The position numbers were made by a program, and so were the translations under genes. Below the pieces are notes generated by a model that made no database searches, was not told the DNA's origin, and saw only the letters and a program-made list of their open reading frames with translations. DNA of 18,883 nt, taken from contig JALWKJ010000092.1 of assembly GCA_027081495.1 (NCBI GenBank), positions 1 to 18,883 on the forward strand, in the 5' to 3' direction. The stretch is from Campylobacterales bacterium. Lineage in GTDB: Bacteria; Campylobacterota; Campylobacteria; Campylobacterales; QNZT01. This document shows, in pieces, positions 1 through 8,842 of this stretch (position 1 is the stretch's first letter; each line of letters begins with the position of its first letter).

Positions 1-222
1 TTTTACAAACGGTTTTGGATTTGGCAAAACAACCCGTTTTATCAACGGCTCGGGAGGTAAAACCGGCGGCGGTTTTTTTACGACCGTTTTGCTCAGCAAG
101 AGACGATAGACTTTCGCATCGGGCGAAGGTTTATGAACGGTACTTTTTATTTTTGATTTGAGAACTAAAACATGAACGCCGACAACGACAAAAAGAATCG
201 ATAAAAAACCGGTTTTTGTCAT
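1..222 (-). CDS. TonB-like proline-rich membrane-anchored protein (partial, N-terminus only)
   Basis: Seen: an open frame of 74 codons running off the window edge. It starts at an ATG that shares ATGA with the stop of the upstream reductase gene, so translation is probably coupled. Residues about 5-22 form one hydrophobic segment (FLSILFVVVGVHVLVL). A basic stretch follows, then a proline-rich segment at about 50-73 with KKPPPVLPPEP. Known: TonB and related energy transducers have a short cytoplasmic tail, one membrane segment and a Pro/Lys-rich periplasmic spacer before a C-terminal domain. Inference: this is the N-terminus of a TonB-like protein or another Pro-rich envelope protein. The decisive C-terminal domain is outside the window, so the family call is tentative. 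Confidence 0.55.
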   Translation of the reverse strand, partial: MTKTGFLSILFVVVGVHVLVLKSKIKSTVHKPSPDAKVYRLLLSKTVVKKPPPVLPPEPLIKRVVLPNPKPFVK

Positions 223-1124
223 CTATTTTGTTTATCTCTTTTTTTAAGAGCGTCATACATCTTTTTCATATTTGGTGCTTTTATTTGAAACTCGTTTGCT
301 TTTTTTACTATATATCCGCTAAGAGACTCCAATTCGGTTTTTCTGTTTTTTTTAAAATCAAGCTGCATAGATGTCTTTGAGTTTTTAGGGAGGTTTTGGG
401 CTTGTTTTATAACTTTTTTGAGATCGTCTTCGTTTATGTCGATACCCGTGGCGTTTGCGACGGCTTTTATCTCTAAAAGAGTCTCGTTTAAAATATCGGG
501 ATATTTTTTAAATACGACATCCATAGGTTCGCCAAAATATGAACTCATCGTAGCGAATACGGATATAAACAGATACTTTTCCCAGCACTTTCGCTTTGCG
601 TCTTCGCTAAGTTTTGTTTTCAAAGAGCTTTTATTTAAAATCTCGGCAATTTTTTTCATCTTATCGTTTACATTCTCATCTCCAAAGACAAGATAAAATA
701 AAGAAGAGTTTTTTACGATAAGAGTATCGCTTTTTTTATGCGAAACGATATAAACACACCCGTCGCAAACTATCCCCTGTTGAAGATACTCTTTTACGCG
801 CTCTTTGTGTTCTACACCGTTTGAGAGCGTTATTATAACGCTGTTTTCATCGATAAACTCTTTAATGCTTTCACAGGCGTCTTTTAAACCGTAACTTTTC
901 GTCGCTAAAAAAACCGCATCGAAAACTTCAGCTTTTTTCAAAGGTGAAAAATCGGCTTTAACTATAAATCGGTCATCATTGTCGATGATTTTTAAACCCT
1001 CTTTTTCAATAGCCTCTTTTTGTCTCTTTTTTGCAAAAAGCCTTATATCCGCCAAATCGCTTTTTATCAATTTTGCGCCTATATATCCTCCAACCCCTCC
1101 GATTCCGACAACCGCTATCTTCAT
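219..1124 (-). CDS. panE: ApbA/PanE-family ketopantoate reductase (2-dehydropantoate 2-reductase-like)
   Basis: A 301-residue protein, the usual length for the family. The N-terminal Rossmann motif is GIGGVGGYIG (residues 7-16), which binds NADP(H). LSNGV at 100-104 and the C-terminal block with D256 and TELESLSG (263-270) fit the PanE helical domain. Known: PanE reduces 2-dehydropantoate to pantoate for coenzyme A synthesis in the cytoplasm, using a conserved Lys and Glu. Here WEK at 181-183 supplies the likely Lys and TELE the likely Glu. The Asn-rich stretch usually following the Lys is replaced by LFISVFATMSS, so substrate specificity is uncertain and a related 2-oxoacid reductase is possible. 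It starts 4 nt after argH and its stop overlaps the next gene, so it sits deep in an operon. Confidence 0.8.
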   Translation of the reverse strand: MKIAVVGIGGVGGYIGAKLIKSDLADIRLFAKKRQKEAIEKEGLKIIDNDDRFIVKADFSPLKKAEVFDAVFLATKSYGLKDACESIKEFIDENSVIITLSNGVEHKERVKEYLQQGIVCDGCVYIVSHKKSDTLIVKNSSLFYLVFGDENVNDKMKKIAEILNKSSLKTKLSEDAKRKCWEKYLFISVFATMSSYFGEPMDVVFKKYPDILNETLLEIKAVANATGIDINEDDLKKVIKQAQNLPKNSKTSMQLDFKKNRKTELESLSGYIVKKANEFQIKAPNMKKMYDALKKRDKQNR

Positions 1125-1128
1125 GCAT

Positions 1129-2520
1129 TCACTTTGTTATATACTCTTGAAGCCATTTTTGAAAATAGTTTATCTGTTCGTTTGTGCTCTTTATTGATGT
1201 GGCTCCTTTGGAAAGTCGCGCATTCATAGAGTTTTTTAGATCGAGATATTTCAAAATATCCTCTTTTACGCAAGGAGCGAGAGCTTTTATGATATCAAAA
1301 GGCATCTGACTTAAATCTATACCCATCTTCTCGGCCTCTACGACGATAGCTCCGGTTATTTTATAGGCGTCTCTAAAAGCCATACCGCACTTTTTGACAA
1401 GATAATCGGCAAGATCCGTAGCGCTTAGATGACCGATTTCACAAGCTTTTTGCATATTTTCCTTATTTACGCTCATCGTATTTAGAGCCTCTTTTAATAT
1501 CTCTATGCTAATAAGCGCCGTATCAACACTATCGAATACTCCCTCTTTATCTTCTTGCATATCTTTATTATAAGCTAAAGGCAATCCTTTTAAAACCGTC
1601 AATAAAGAGATGAGATTTCCGTAACTTCTACCGCTTTTACCCCTTAAAAGTTCAGGAACATCGGGGTTTTTTTTCTGAGGCATTATAGAGCTGCTTGTCG
1701 AATAGCTATCGCTTAAAGAGATAAAAGAGAATTCGCTGCTTGACCATAATATCAACTCTTCCGAGAGTCTGGATATATGCATCATGATAACTGAAATATT
1801 ATACAATATATCAAGAGCGAAATCTCTATCGCTAACCGTATCGAGACAATTTACGGTCGGCTCCTTGAAACCGAGAGCTTTTGCCGTAAAATCTCTATCT
1901 ATTTCATAAACCGTACCGGCAAGCGCGGCGCAGCCGATTGGAGAAAAATCGTTTCTTTCATACGAACTCTCAAGTCTTTGAATATCTCTTTTAAACATAC
2001 TCATATATGCCAATATATGATAGGCAAAATTTATAGGTTGAGCGTGTTGTAGATGAGTCATACCAGGAAGCAGCGTATTTGTATGCTCTTTTGCGATTTT
2101 TAACAAAACGGCTTCGAGTTCTAAAAGAAGATGCTTTATTTTAAGAGTATTTTTTTGAACATAAAGACGAAAATCCAATGCGACCTGATCGTTTCTACTC
2201 CTTGCGGTATGAAGCTTTTTCCCGCTCATTCCTATGAGCTGCGTCAATCTCTTTTCTATAGCCATATGTATATCTTCGTCAGCTATATCAAAAACAAACT
2301 CTTCGTTTTCTATTTCATTTTTTATTTTGTTAAGTCCGCTTATAATATCTTCAAGCTCGCTTTTGATTAAAATCCCTTGCGCTTCAAGCATACTGGCATG
2401 CGCGATAGAACCTTTTATATCTTCGGCATACAATTTTTTATCGAAAAGCAAAGACGAATTAAACTTATCTAATAATTCGCTGCTCTTTTGAGTTACCCGT
2501 CCGCTAGCAAGTTTTGCCAT
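1129..2520 (-). CDS. argH: Argininosuccinate lyase
   Basis: Cleaves argininosuccinate to arginine and fumarate, the last step of arginine synthesis, as a cytoplasmic homotetramer. The 463-residue length is typical. Family motifs are all present: TARSRND at 105-111, HLQHAQP at 156-162, and the fumarase/aspartase superfamily signature SSSIMPQKKNPD at 276-287, whose mobile loop carries the catalytic Ser. The ATG is preceded by GAGAGG at a suitable distance. It lies 42 nt downstream of the SQR-like gene and 4 nt before the reductase gene. Its closeness to pckA and an OadA/PycB gene matches an arrangement I recall from Campylobacter jejuni (argH, pckA, pycB). The product fumarate could feed the C4 metabolism encoded upstream, but that link is inference. 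Confidence 0.96.
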   Translation of the reverse strand: MAKLASGRVTQKSSELLDKFNSSLLFDKKLYAEDIKGSIAHASMLEAQGILIKSELEDIISGLNKIKNEIENEEFVFDIADEDIHMAIEKRLTQLIGMSGKKLHTARSRNDQVALDFRLYVQKNTLKIKHLLLELEAVLLKIAKEHTNTLLPGMTHLQHAQPINFAYHILAYMSMFKRDIQRLESSYERNDFSPIGCAALAGTVYEIDRDFTAKALGFKEPTVNCLDTVSDRDFALDILYNISVIMMHISRLSEELILWSSSEFSFISLSDSYSTSSSIMPQKKNPDVPELLRGKSGRSYGNLISLLTVLKGLPLAYNKDMQEDKEGVFDSVDTALISIEILKEALNTMSVNKENMQKACEIGHLSATDLADYLVKKCGMAFRDAYKITGAIVVEAEKMGIDLSQMPFDIIKALAPCVKEDILKYLDLKNSMNARLSKGATSIKSTNEQINYFQKWLQEYITK

Positions 2521-2562
2521 AATAACCTCTCAAATTTTTTAGGTGATTATAACCAAAAAAAG

Positions 2563-3747
2563 TTACAAACCGGGAATTCGTGGAATTTTATTTAACTTAG
2601 AGTTTTTATAGTACCATCCCCAGCCTTTTTTGAGCCAGTGTCCGAATATCGGCATAGGTATCATCATCGCTCTTTTATCGTCTCTATAAACAAACGCCGC
2701 TCCATCGGCCGTATCCATCATGCACATTATATTTATATGATCTTTGTAACTTTTTTTCTCTGTGTTTTTTTCAATGACGGATTTTATATTAAACGCCGTG
2801 TTTTTCGCCATAACTTCAGCTATATGCCCCTGTTTCGCGCGCCACGAAGGTCCCTCTAGCGCGGCGCAGTCGCCTATGGCAAAAACATTATAAAAATCCG
2901 GCGTTTTTTTAAAATCATGAACAACTTCGCAATATTCGTTGATCTTTACGAGACCGGCTTCGTTTAAAGGTAGATCTGAAGCTTCAAAAACTTTATGCCC
3001 GTCGCCTGCGGCTATAAAAAGAGTCAAATCGCTTTGTAAAAACTCTTCGTTTTCAAAAACGATACCCTCCTTTTTAAACTCTAAAATCTTTTTTCCGACA
3101 AGCTTTTTTATATCTAATCTTTTAAAATAATTTCCCATCATACCAAGAGCTTTTTTGCCCATTCTCGCTCCGGGTTCTTTCATGGGAGCAAAAAAAGTCA
3201 ACTCGAAATTATCTCTTACGCCTCTTTTTTTCAATTTGTGATGAATATTGAACATCAACTCAAATATCGGACCGCCTCTGACATTTGAAGGATCTTTTGG
3301 ATTTCCGCCAAAACCAAAACATATCTTTCCTTCTCCTTTTTGGATCAGCTTATCGAGTTCTTCTTTTATATTCAAAGATTTAGACGGCTGAGAACAAATA
3401 CTTAGCGTATGTTCTATACCTTTGTGCTTTACTTTACCGCTTCCTAGAGCTATAACGAGATAATCGTAACTATACTCGCCTTTTTTTCCGTAAACTCTCT
3501 TTTTCAAACTTTCAATCGTCGTAATTTCATCGATGATAAGATTAAAACCATGAATCTTTTTAAGCTCATCCAATGAAATAGTAACATCTTCAAAACTTTT
3601 TTCGCCGGTTGGAACCCATATGGAGATAGGATATATATAAAGATATTCCCGTTCGCTTATCAAAGTAACATCGAGATCAAGTTTTTTTAGATAAATCGCG
3701 GCTTCGATCCCGGCGATTCCACCGCCGAGAATCAGTATCTCTTTCAT
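2563..3747 (-). CDS. SQR-like FAD-dependent oxidoreductase (sulfide:quinone oxidoreductase family, atypical)
   Basis: A 394-residue flavoprotein of the two-dinucleotide-binding-domain class. The FAD-binding fold opens with GGGIAGIEAAIYL (8-20), ends with the YLVIALGSG strand (96-104), and has a late FAD motif VFAIGDCA (288-295). A long Trp/Tyr-rich C-terminus (FGHWLKKGWGWYYKN, 368-382) resembles the membrane-associated tail of sulfide:quinone oxidoreductases and flavocytochrome c flavoproteins. Known: canonical SQRs use three Cys, one in a segment like GASCFGPAYEF. Here the equivalent segment around 155-163 reads NVRGGPIFE, with Gly in place of Cys. C118 and C342 remain, in positions that could match the other two. 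It may therefore oxidise another sulfur species or be an SQR-related quinone reductase. The start has AAGGAA upstream. No clear terminator separates it from pckA, 44 nt upstream. Confidence 0.75.
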   Translation of the reverse strand: MKEILILGGGIAGIEAAIYLKKLDLDVTLISEREYLYIYPISIWVPTGEKSFEDVTISLDELKKIHGFNLIIDEITTIESLKKRVYGKKGEYSYDYLVIALGSGKVKHKGIEHTLSICSQPSKSLNIKEELDKLIQKGEGKICFGFGGNPKDPSNVRGGPIFELMFNIHHKLKKRGVRDNFELTFFAPMKEPGARMGKKALGMMGNYFKRLDIKKLVGKKILEFKKEGIVFENEEFLQSDLTLFIAAGDGHKVFEASDLPLNEAGLVKINEYCEVVHDFKKTPDFYNVFAIGDCAALEGPSWRAKQGHIAEVMAKNTAFNIKSVIEKNTEKKSYKDHINIMCMMDTADGAAFVYRDDKRAMMIPMPIFGHWLKKGWGWYYKNSKLNKIPRIPGL

Positions 3748-3791
3748 AGAGTTTCCTTCAAATATTTGGGTTTAAACTATTGAAATCATAG

Positions 3792-5375
3792 TTAAAGCTG
3801 CGGTCCTGCCAGCGAATAATCAAACTCCGCATCGTCTTGTAAATATTTTTTGAAATTTTCTACGAACATTCGCGCAAGCTTTTCTCTAGTTTGCAAATAC
3901 TCTTCTTTATCTTCCCATGCATTTTTAGGATTTAATACTTTTGAATCGACTCCTTGTAAACTAACCGGAAAATTCAATCCAAAAAGTTCGGTGGTATCAA
4001 AATCGCTTTTTAAAATAGAACCGTCCATAATAGCGTCGATGCAAGCTCTTGTAGCTTTTAGACTCATTCTTTTGCCTACTCCGTAAGCTCCGCCGGTCCA
4101 GCCGGTATTTACAAGATAGACATTTACGGCATGTTTTTCTATCTTTTCTCCCAAAAGTCTTGCATATACCGTTGGATGAAGCGGCAAAAAAGCCTCTCCA
4201 AAACATGCGCTAAATGTAGCGACGGGCTCGGTTATACCTCTTTCGGTCCCGGCAACTTTGGCGGTATATCCGCTCAAAAAGTAATACATCGCCTGCTCTT
4301 TTGTAAGTTTGCTAACAGGAGGCAGCACTCCAAAAGCGTCGGCGCTTAAAAAGATGATATTTTTAGGATGATCGCCTTTTAGTGAAGGCTCAAAATTTTC
4401 GATATGATATATGGGATAAGAGACTCTTGTATTTTCCGTTTTTGAACTGTTATCAAAATCGACGACTCCGTTTTCGTCGGCTACGACATTTTCAAGCAAC
4501 GCGTCTTTTTTGATAGCTCCGTAAATTTCAGGTTCCCCTTTTGGATCAAGCCCGATACATTTCGCATAACAGCCGCCTTCAAAATTGAAAACGCCTTCAT
4601 CATCCCAGCCATGTTCGTCATCACCAATCAATCTTCGTTTAGGATCGGCGGAAAGCGTAGTTTTTCCCGTTCCCGAGAGTCCGAAAAAAAGCGCTGTATC
4701 GTTATCCGCACCCACATTTGCCGAACAGTGCATAGGAAGTTTTCCCTCAAGAGGAAGCCAATAATTCATCATCGAGAAAATACCTTTTTTCATCTCGCCG
4801 CCATACCATGTTCCTCCGATTATGGCTATATTTTCTTCGATATTGAAAACTACGAATACTTCGGAATTTAAGCCGTGTTTTTGCCAATCTTCATCGATAA
4901 CCTTACAAGCGTTGTAAAGCACGAAATCGGGCTTGAAATTTTCAAGTTCTTCATCCGTGGGTCTTATAAACATATTTCTGACAAAGTGCGCCTGCCAAGC
5001 GATCTCGGTTATGACTCGAATACTTTTTTTACTGCTCTCGCTCGCGCCGCAAAAAAGATCTTGAATATAGATATCTTTTCCCTCAAACTCTTTTTTAGCT
5101 TTATCGTAAAGTTCATCGAAAACCTCTTTAGAAACAGGCTGGTTTATATCACCCCATGAAATATATTTATTTGAAGGAGGCTGATCAACAAAATATTTAT
5201 CTTTTGGACTTCTACCGGTAAATATTCCGGTATCTACCATAACAGCGCCGTTGGCTGAAACTCCCTCTTTGTCTTGTTCTACTTCATGTTTGTACAGTTC
5301 ATCATAATCCGTATTGTAATAGATATTCTTTACGGCAGATATACCCAATGCCTGAAGATCCGCTTTTGTGATCAT
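3792..5375 (-). CDS. pckA: Phosphoenolpyruvate carboxykinase (ATP)
   Basis: Interconverts oxaloacetate plus ATP with PEP, CO2 and ADP, the entry step of gluconeogenesis or, in reverse, CO2 fixation onto PEP. The 527-residue length is standard for the ATP-dependent class. Visible motifs are FTGRSPKDK (52-60, substrate binding), GTWYGGEMKKG (188-198, metal and oxaloacetate site), the kinase-1a P-loop GLSGTGKTTLS (232-242), and GDDEHGW (251-257, metal-binding kinase-2 region). The P-loop form with FGLSGTGKTT marks the ATP rather than the GTP enzyme. AAGGGA precedes the ATG. It follows oadB by 50 nt, with only a weak hairpin between them, so it probably shares the oad transcript. Placing it with an oxaloacetate decarboxylase puts two competing fates of oxaloacetate under one promoter. 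Confidence 0.97.
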   Translation of the reverse strand: MITKADLQALGISAVKNIYYNTDYDELYKHEVEQDKEGVSANGAVMVDTGIFTGRSPKDKYFVDQPPSNKYISWGDINQPVSKEVFDELYDKAKKEFEGKDIYIQDLFCGASESSKKSIRVITEIAWQAHFVRNMFIRPTDEELENFKPDFVLYNACKVIDEDWQKHGLNSEVFVVFNIEENIAIIGGTWYGGEMKKGIFSMMNYWLPLEGKLPMHCSANVGADNDTALFFGLSGTGKTTLSADPKRRLIGDDEHGWDDEGVFNFEGGCYAKCIGLDPKGEPEIYGAIKKDALLENVVADENGVVDFDNSSKTENTRVSYPIYHIENFEPSLKGDHPKNIIFLSADAFGVLPPVSKLTKEQAMYYFLSGYTAKVAGTERGITEPVATFSACFGEAFLPLHPTVYARLLGEKIEKHAVNVYLVNTGWTGGAYGVGKRMSLKATRACIDAIMDGSILKSDFDTTELFGLNFPVSLQGVDSKVLNPKNAWEDKEEYLQTREKLARMFVENFKKYLQDDAEFDYSLAGPQL

Positions 5376-5404
5376 CTTGTATCCCTTATTTCTAAAATTT
5401 ATAC

Positions 5405-5425
5405 AAAATCGAAAAATACGATTTT
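5405..5425 (-). terminator. Weak AT-rich hairpin between oadB and pckA
   Basis: AAAATCG and CGATTTT form a 7-bp stem around a 7-nt loop directly after the oadB stop. The stem has only two G-C pairs and no clean T tract follows, so it is at best a partial terminator or an mRNA-stability element that could lower pckA expression relative to oad. Confidence 0.25.
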
Positions 5426-6763
5426 TTATTTAAATATTGACAAAAGCACGCCCGCCGCGACCGCCGAACCGATAACGCCGGCAACATTCGGTCCCATAGC
5501 ATGCATTAACAATATATTTGACTTGTTATATTCTTGTCCGACTTTGCTTACGACTCTCGCCGACATCGGAACGGCTGAAACTCCCGCGGCGCCGATAAGC
5601 GGATTGATGGGTTCTTTTGAAAATTTGTTCATAACCTTTGCCATCAAAACTCCCGCTGCCGTACCCGCCGCAAACGCCAAAAGACCTATTATCATAATAC
5701 CGAGAGTCTCCGCGACCAAAAATTTATCCGACGCTAGTTTCGATCCTACGCCCAATCCTAAAAATATCGTAACTATATTTATCAAAGAGTTTTGCATCGT
5801 ATCGCTTAGCCTGTCAACTACGCCCGTCTCTTTGGCGAAATTACCAAAACACAGCGCTCCGATTAGAGGAGTCGCATCCGGCAATATCATGATTGTCAAC
5901 ATCAAAACTATTAACGGGAAAAGCATCTTTTCCAATTTTGAAACTTGTCTAGTCGTTACCATCTTTATCGTTCGCTCTTTCTCCGTCGTAAGAGCTTTCA
6001 TAATCGGCGGCTGAATAACCGGAACCAGCGCCATATATGAATAAGCGGCAACCGCGATAGCTCCTAAAAGCTCCGGCGCCAACTCCGTCGCGATAAAAAT
6101 CGAAGTAGGTCCGTCGGCTCCGCCTATGATACTGATAGCGGAAGCCTGCTTCATCGTAAAATCAAATACACCCGCCTGCGCAAGAGCCGCCGCTCCGACA
6201 AGCGAGCCGAATATTCCAAACTGTGCGGCTCCTCCAAGAAGCGCGGTTTTAGGATTTGCGAGCAGCGGTCCAAAATCGGTCATCGCACCGACGCCCATAA
6301 ATATCAGTAGCGGGAAAAACTCGTTTGCTATACCCATATTGTAGATAATTCCAAGCATGCCGTGCTCGCCGGCTAGATTTGCTATGGGAATATTCGCCAA
6401 AATGCCTCCAAAGCCGATAGGAATCAGCAAAAGAGGTTCAAATCCTTTTGCAACCGCAAGATAAAGCAGCAAAAAACAGACGATGAACATTATTACCCGT
6501 CCTGCGCTTTGAGCAAAAATCGACATCTCTTTGCCGTCGGAGGCTTTCACGCCCTCTTTTGGATTAAAAATAGCGTTAAGCCCGGTTGTATGGTAAAAAC
6601 TCTTAAACAACTCCGTAACCGTCTTATGCTCGTACGCATCATCTTCGACAACCGTCGTTTTTGACGCTTCCTGATGCGCCGGCGAACCGCTTGCCGTTAA
6701 AGCCGAGGGCGCCAAAAGCATAAAAGAGATAAAAAAAAGCAGAATAAAATTCTTTATTTTCAT
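5426..6763 (-). CDS. oadB: Na+-translocating oxaloacetate decarboxylase, beta subunit
   Basis: The integral-membrane subunit that decarboxylates carboxybiotin and couples this to Na+ export. The 445-residue protein begins with a hydrophobic segment (6-22) that looks like a signal peptide, then a polar stretch of about 60 residues, then the multi-spanning core from about 88. Hallmarks are NEFFPLLIFMGVGAMTDFGP (147-166), GGADGPTSIF with D217, the family's essential membrane Asp region, NPLIGAAGVSAVPMSARVV near 385-405, and HAMGPNVAGVIGSAVAAGV at the C-terminus. Klebsiella-type beta subunits begin closer to the first core helix, so the exported N-terminal extension is a lineage feature. It begins 3 nt after oadA stops, and its ribosome site (GGAG) lies within the end of oadA. 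Confidence 0.93.
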   Translation of the reverse strand: MKIKNFILLFFISFMLLAPSALTASGSPAHQEASKTTVVEDDAYEHKTVTELFKSFYHTTGLNAIFNPKEGVKASDGKEMSIFAQSAGRVIMFIVCFLLLYLAVAKGFEPLLLIPIGFGGILANIPIANLAGEHGMLGIIYNMGIANEFFPLLIFMGVGAMTDFGPLLANPKTALLGGAAQFGIFGSLVGAAALAQAGVFDFTMKQASAISIIGGADGPTSIFIATELAPELLGAIAVAAYSYMALVPVIQPPIMKALTTEKERTIKMVTTRQVSKLEKMLFPLIVLMLTIMILPDATPLIGALCFGNFAKETGVVDRLSDTMQNSLINIVTIFLGLGVGSKLASDKFLVAETLGIMIIGLLAFAAGTAAGVLMAKVMNKFSKEPINPLIGAAGVSAVPMSARVVSKVGQEYNKSNILLMHAMGPNVAGVIGSAVAAGVLLSIFK

Positions 6764-6766
6764 GGA

Positions 6767-8560
6767 TTACTCCATTGTCGCTAAAAGTTGACCGTCTGTT
6801 ACCGCATCGTTTGGATTCACTTCCAAGCTTTTCAACACGCCGTCTTTGGGTGCGGGTATATCTATCTCCATTTTCATAGCTTCAAGTATCATGATCGTAT
6901 CTCCCTCTTTTAGGCTATCTCCGATACTTGCAACGATTTTCCAAACATTTCCCGGAGTCTGAGAGTGAACTTCTATATTCCCGACCCCTCCCGAAGATGC
7001 CGCAGGAGCGCTCTGGTTCTGTTCAACAACAGCGCTTGTTACGCTTACATTGCCGTCATGACCTTCCGCTACATCTACAAGATATTTTTTTCCGTTTACG
7101 ACTACAGTATATTTACCAGCCATCTCTTTACTTCCTTTTGTAATATTTGTTGTACTCTTTTTTCTTACATTTACTTTTGCTTCGCCTTTTAGAAAAGCTA
7201 TGCCTTTATCTCCGCAAGACGCCGCGATGAAGAGATTTTCATCATTTAATTCGATATCATTCTCTTTTAAAATCTTTTCGAAATGACTCATAGATTTTTG
7301 AGGATCGGCGTCGGCAAGTTCAAGCGCGCTTTTTACGGTAGGCTCTAATTTTAATTGTTTACTTGCGAGTTCGACGATTTTAGGATCGGGCGCGACGGGA
7401 GTTTTCCCGAAATATCCAAGAACCATTCGCCCATATCCGGGTGCGATCTGTTTCCAGGGACCGAACATCACATTTGCGTAAGCCTGCTGCCAATAAAACT
7501 GAGAAACGGGAGTAACGGAAGTTCCGTATCCGCCTTTTTCGACAACTTCCCGCATCGCTTTTATAACTTGCGGAAATTTATCTAAAGAGTTATTATCCCG
7601 CATCATTTGCGTATTTGCCGTCAATGCGCCTCCGGGCATTGGAGAAAATGGAATCAAAGGAGAAACCTGAGTAGCTTCGGGGGGTATAAAATAATCGCTT
7701 AGGCAATCTTTTAAAACCTCTTCATATTCTAATACCTTTTCTATATCAAGACCGCCTAAATCAAAATTTGAACCTTTTGTAGCGTGAAGAAGCGTTAAAA
7801 TATCAGGTTGGGAAGTACCTCCGCTTACCGGGCTAGCGGCTAAATCTATGCCGTCAACTCCCGCATCGAGCGCGGCTAGATAACAAGCTACGCTTACGCC
7901 GGCCGTCTCGTGAGTATGAAGCCGAACATGCACATCTTCGGGAAGAAGTCTCTTTGCCATTTTAATAGTTTCATAAACTTTATGGGGGCTTGAAGTTCCG
8001 CTTGCATCTTTAAAACATACGCTGTCATATTCGATACCTGAGTCTAAAATTTCTCTTAAAACTTTTTCATAAAACGCGACATCATGAGCTCCGCTACATC
8101 CGGGAGGAAGATCCATAATAGTAACTACCACTTCATGATTTAATCCGTGTCTTTTTATACACTCTCCGCTGTATTTTAAGTTTTCGACATCATTTAGAGC
8201 ATCAAAATTTCGAATCGTCGTAGTGCCGTGTTTTTTAAATAATTTCGCATGAAGATCGATAAGTTCGCTGCTACCCGTATCAAGCATCACCGTGTTTACG
8301 CCGCGAGCCAGCGTTTGAAGATTCGCTTGAGGTCCTACTATCTCTCTAAATCTATCCATCATGTCAAAAGCGTTTTCATTTAGATAGAAAAATAGACTTT
8401 GAAATCTTGCGCCTCCGCCAAACTCAAAATGGCTAATTCCCACATGTTTTGCGGCTTCTAGAGCCGGAAAGAAATCATCCATAAGCACCCGACCTCCGAA
8501 AACCGACTGAAAACCGTCTCTAAAGGTCGTATCCATTATATCAATAAGTTTTTTTGCCAT
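6767..8560 (-). CDS. oadA: Oxaloacetate decarboxylase alpha / pyruvate carboxylase subunit B (carboxyltransferase with biotin carrier)
   Basis: A 597-residue protein with an N-terminal carboxyltransferase TIM barrel and a C-terminal biotinyl domain. DTTFRDGFQS (10-19), KDASGTSSPHK around K184, and HTHETAG (215-221) are the metal and catalytic motifs; the more common barrel motif DTTLRDAHQS is altered to FRDGF. A linker with Ala/Ser/Gly near 515-530 leads to EAMKMEI, where K563 is the biotinylation site. Known: with OadB and OadG this subunit forms the Na+-pumping oxaloacetate decarboxylase. In Campylobacter the close relative PycB instead partners a separate biotin carboxylase (PycA) to make pyruvate carboxylase. 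The adjacent oadG and oadB favour the decarboxylase here. No biotin carboxylase gene is in the window, so dual use cannot be excluded. It starts 8 nt after oadG. Confidence 0.93.
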   Translation of the reverse strand: MAKKLIDIMDTTFRDGFQSVFGGRVLMDDFFPALEAAKHVGISHFEFGGGARFQSLFFYLNENAFDMMDRFREIVGPQANLQTLARGVNTVMLDTGSSELIDLHAKLFKKHGTTTIRNFDALNDVENLKYSGECIKRHGLNHEVVVTIMDLPPGCSGAHDVAFYEKVLREILDSGIEYDSVCFKDASGTSSPHKVYETIKMAKRLLPEDVHVRLHTHETAGVSVACYLAALDAGVDGIDLAASPVSGGTSQPDILTLLHATKGSNFDLGGLDIEKVLEYEEVLKDCLSDYFIPPEATQVSPLIPFSPMPGGALTANTQMMRDNNSLDKFPQVIKAMREVVEKGGYGTSVTPVSQFYWQQAYANVMFGPWKQIAPGYGRMVLGYFGKTPVAPDPKIVELASKQLKLEPTVKSALELADADPQKSMSHFEKILKENDIELNDENLFIAASCGDKGIAFLKGEAKVNVRKKSTTNITKGSKEMAGKYTVVVNGKKYLVDVAEGHDGNVSVTSAVVEQNQSAPAASSGGVGNIEVHSQTPGNVWKIVASIGDSLKEGDTIMILEAMKMEIDIPAPKDGVLKSLEVNPNDAVTDGQLLATME

Positions 8561-8568
8561 GTTTCATT

Positions 8569-8814
8569 TTATCCTTTTTTATACTCTGTTATCGCCGCTG
8601 TTATCGCCGCTATGATCTCTTCATCTTCAGAAGTCTCGGCTTTCGAAGATACGGCTTTTACCGGAGCGACTGATGCGGGTTTTGGAGGGAAATATTTACT
8701 TACAAGTTTTGCCTGTAATTTAAGCACATATATCATCAAAAGCAAGAATAAAAAAACCGTAGTCATGCCAAGAAACATAAACTTCAGCCCTTCTATAGCG
8801 AAATTCACTTCCAT
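8569..8814 (-). CDS. oadG: Oxaloacetate decarboxylase, gamma subunit
   Basis: An 81-residue protein with one membrane helix at about 10-32 (LKFMFLGMTTVFLFLLLMIYVL), then a Pro/Ala-containing linker and an acidic C-terminus ending in YKKG. This is the size and layout of OadG, which anchors and assembles the alpha and beta subunits. The linker region is KYFPPKPASVAPVKAV. The C-terminus lacks the His cluster seen in some OadG proteins that bind Zn2+, so that role is doubtful here. The start is well supported by AGGAGG 4 nt upstream of the ATG. It is the first gene of the operon, just downstream of an extended -10 promoter. Identity rests on topology and position more than on sequence motifs. Confidence 0.85.
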   Translation of the reverse strand: MEVNFAIEGLKFMFLGMTTVFLFLLLMIYVLKLQAKLVSKYFPPKPASVAPVKAVSSKAETSEDEEIIAAITAAITEYKKG

Positions 8815-8842
8815 CTAGCCTCCTAATTTAAGGTATTCTTTA

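Noticed and set aside
5274..6014. Plus-strand open frame of 246 codons
   Set aside because: It lies antisense to oadB and pckA, whose family motifs are unambiguous. Its Ala/Pro/Ile-rich composition is that of the reverse strand of a membrane protein gene.
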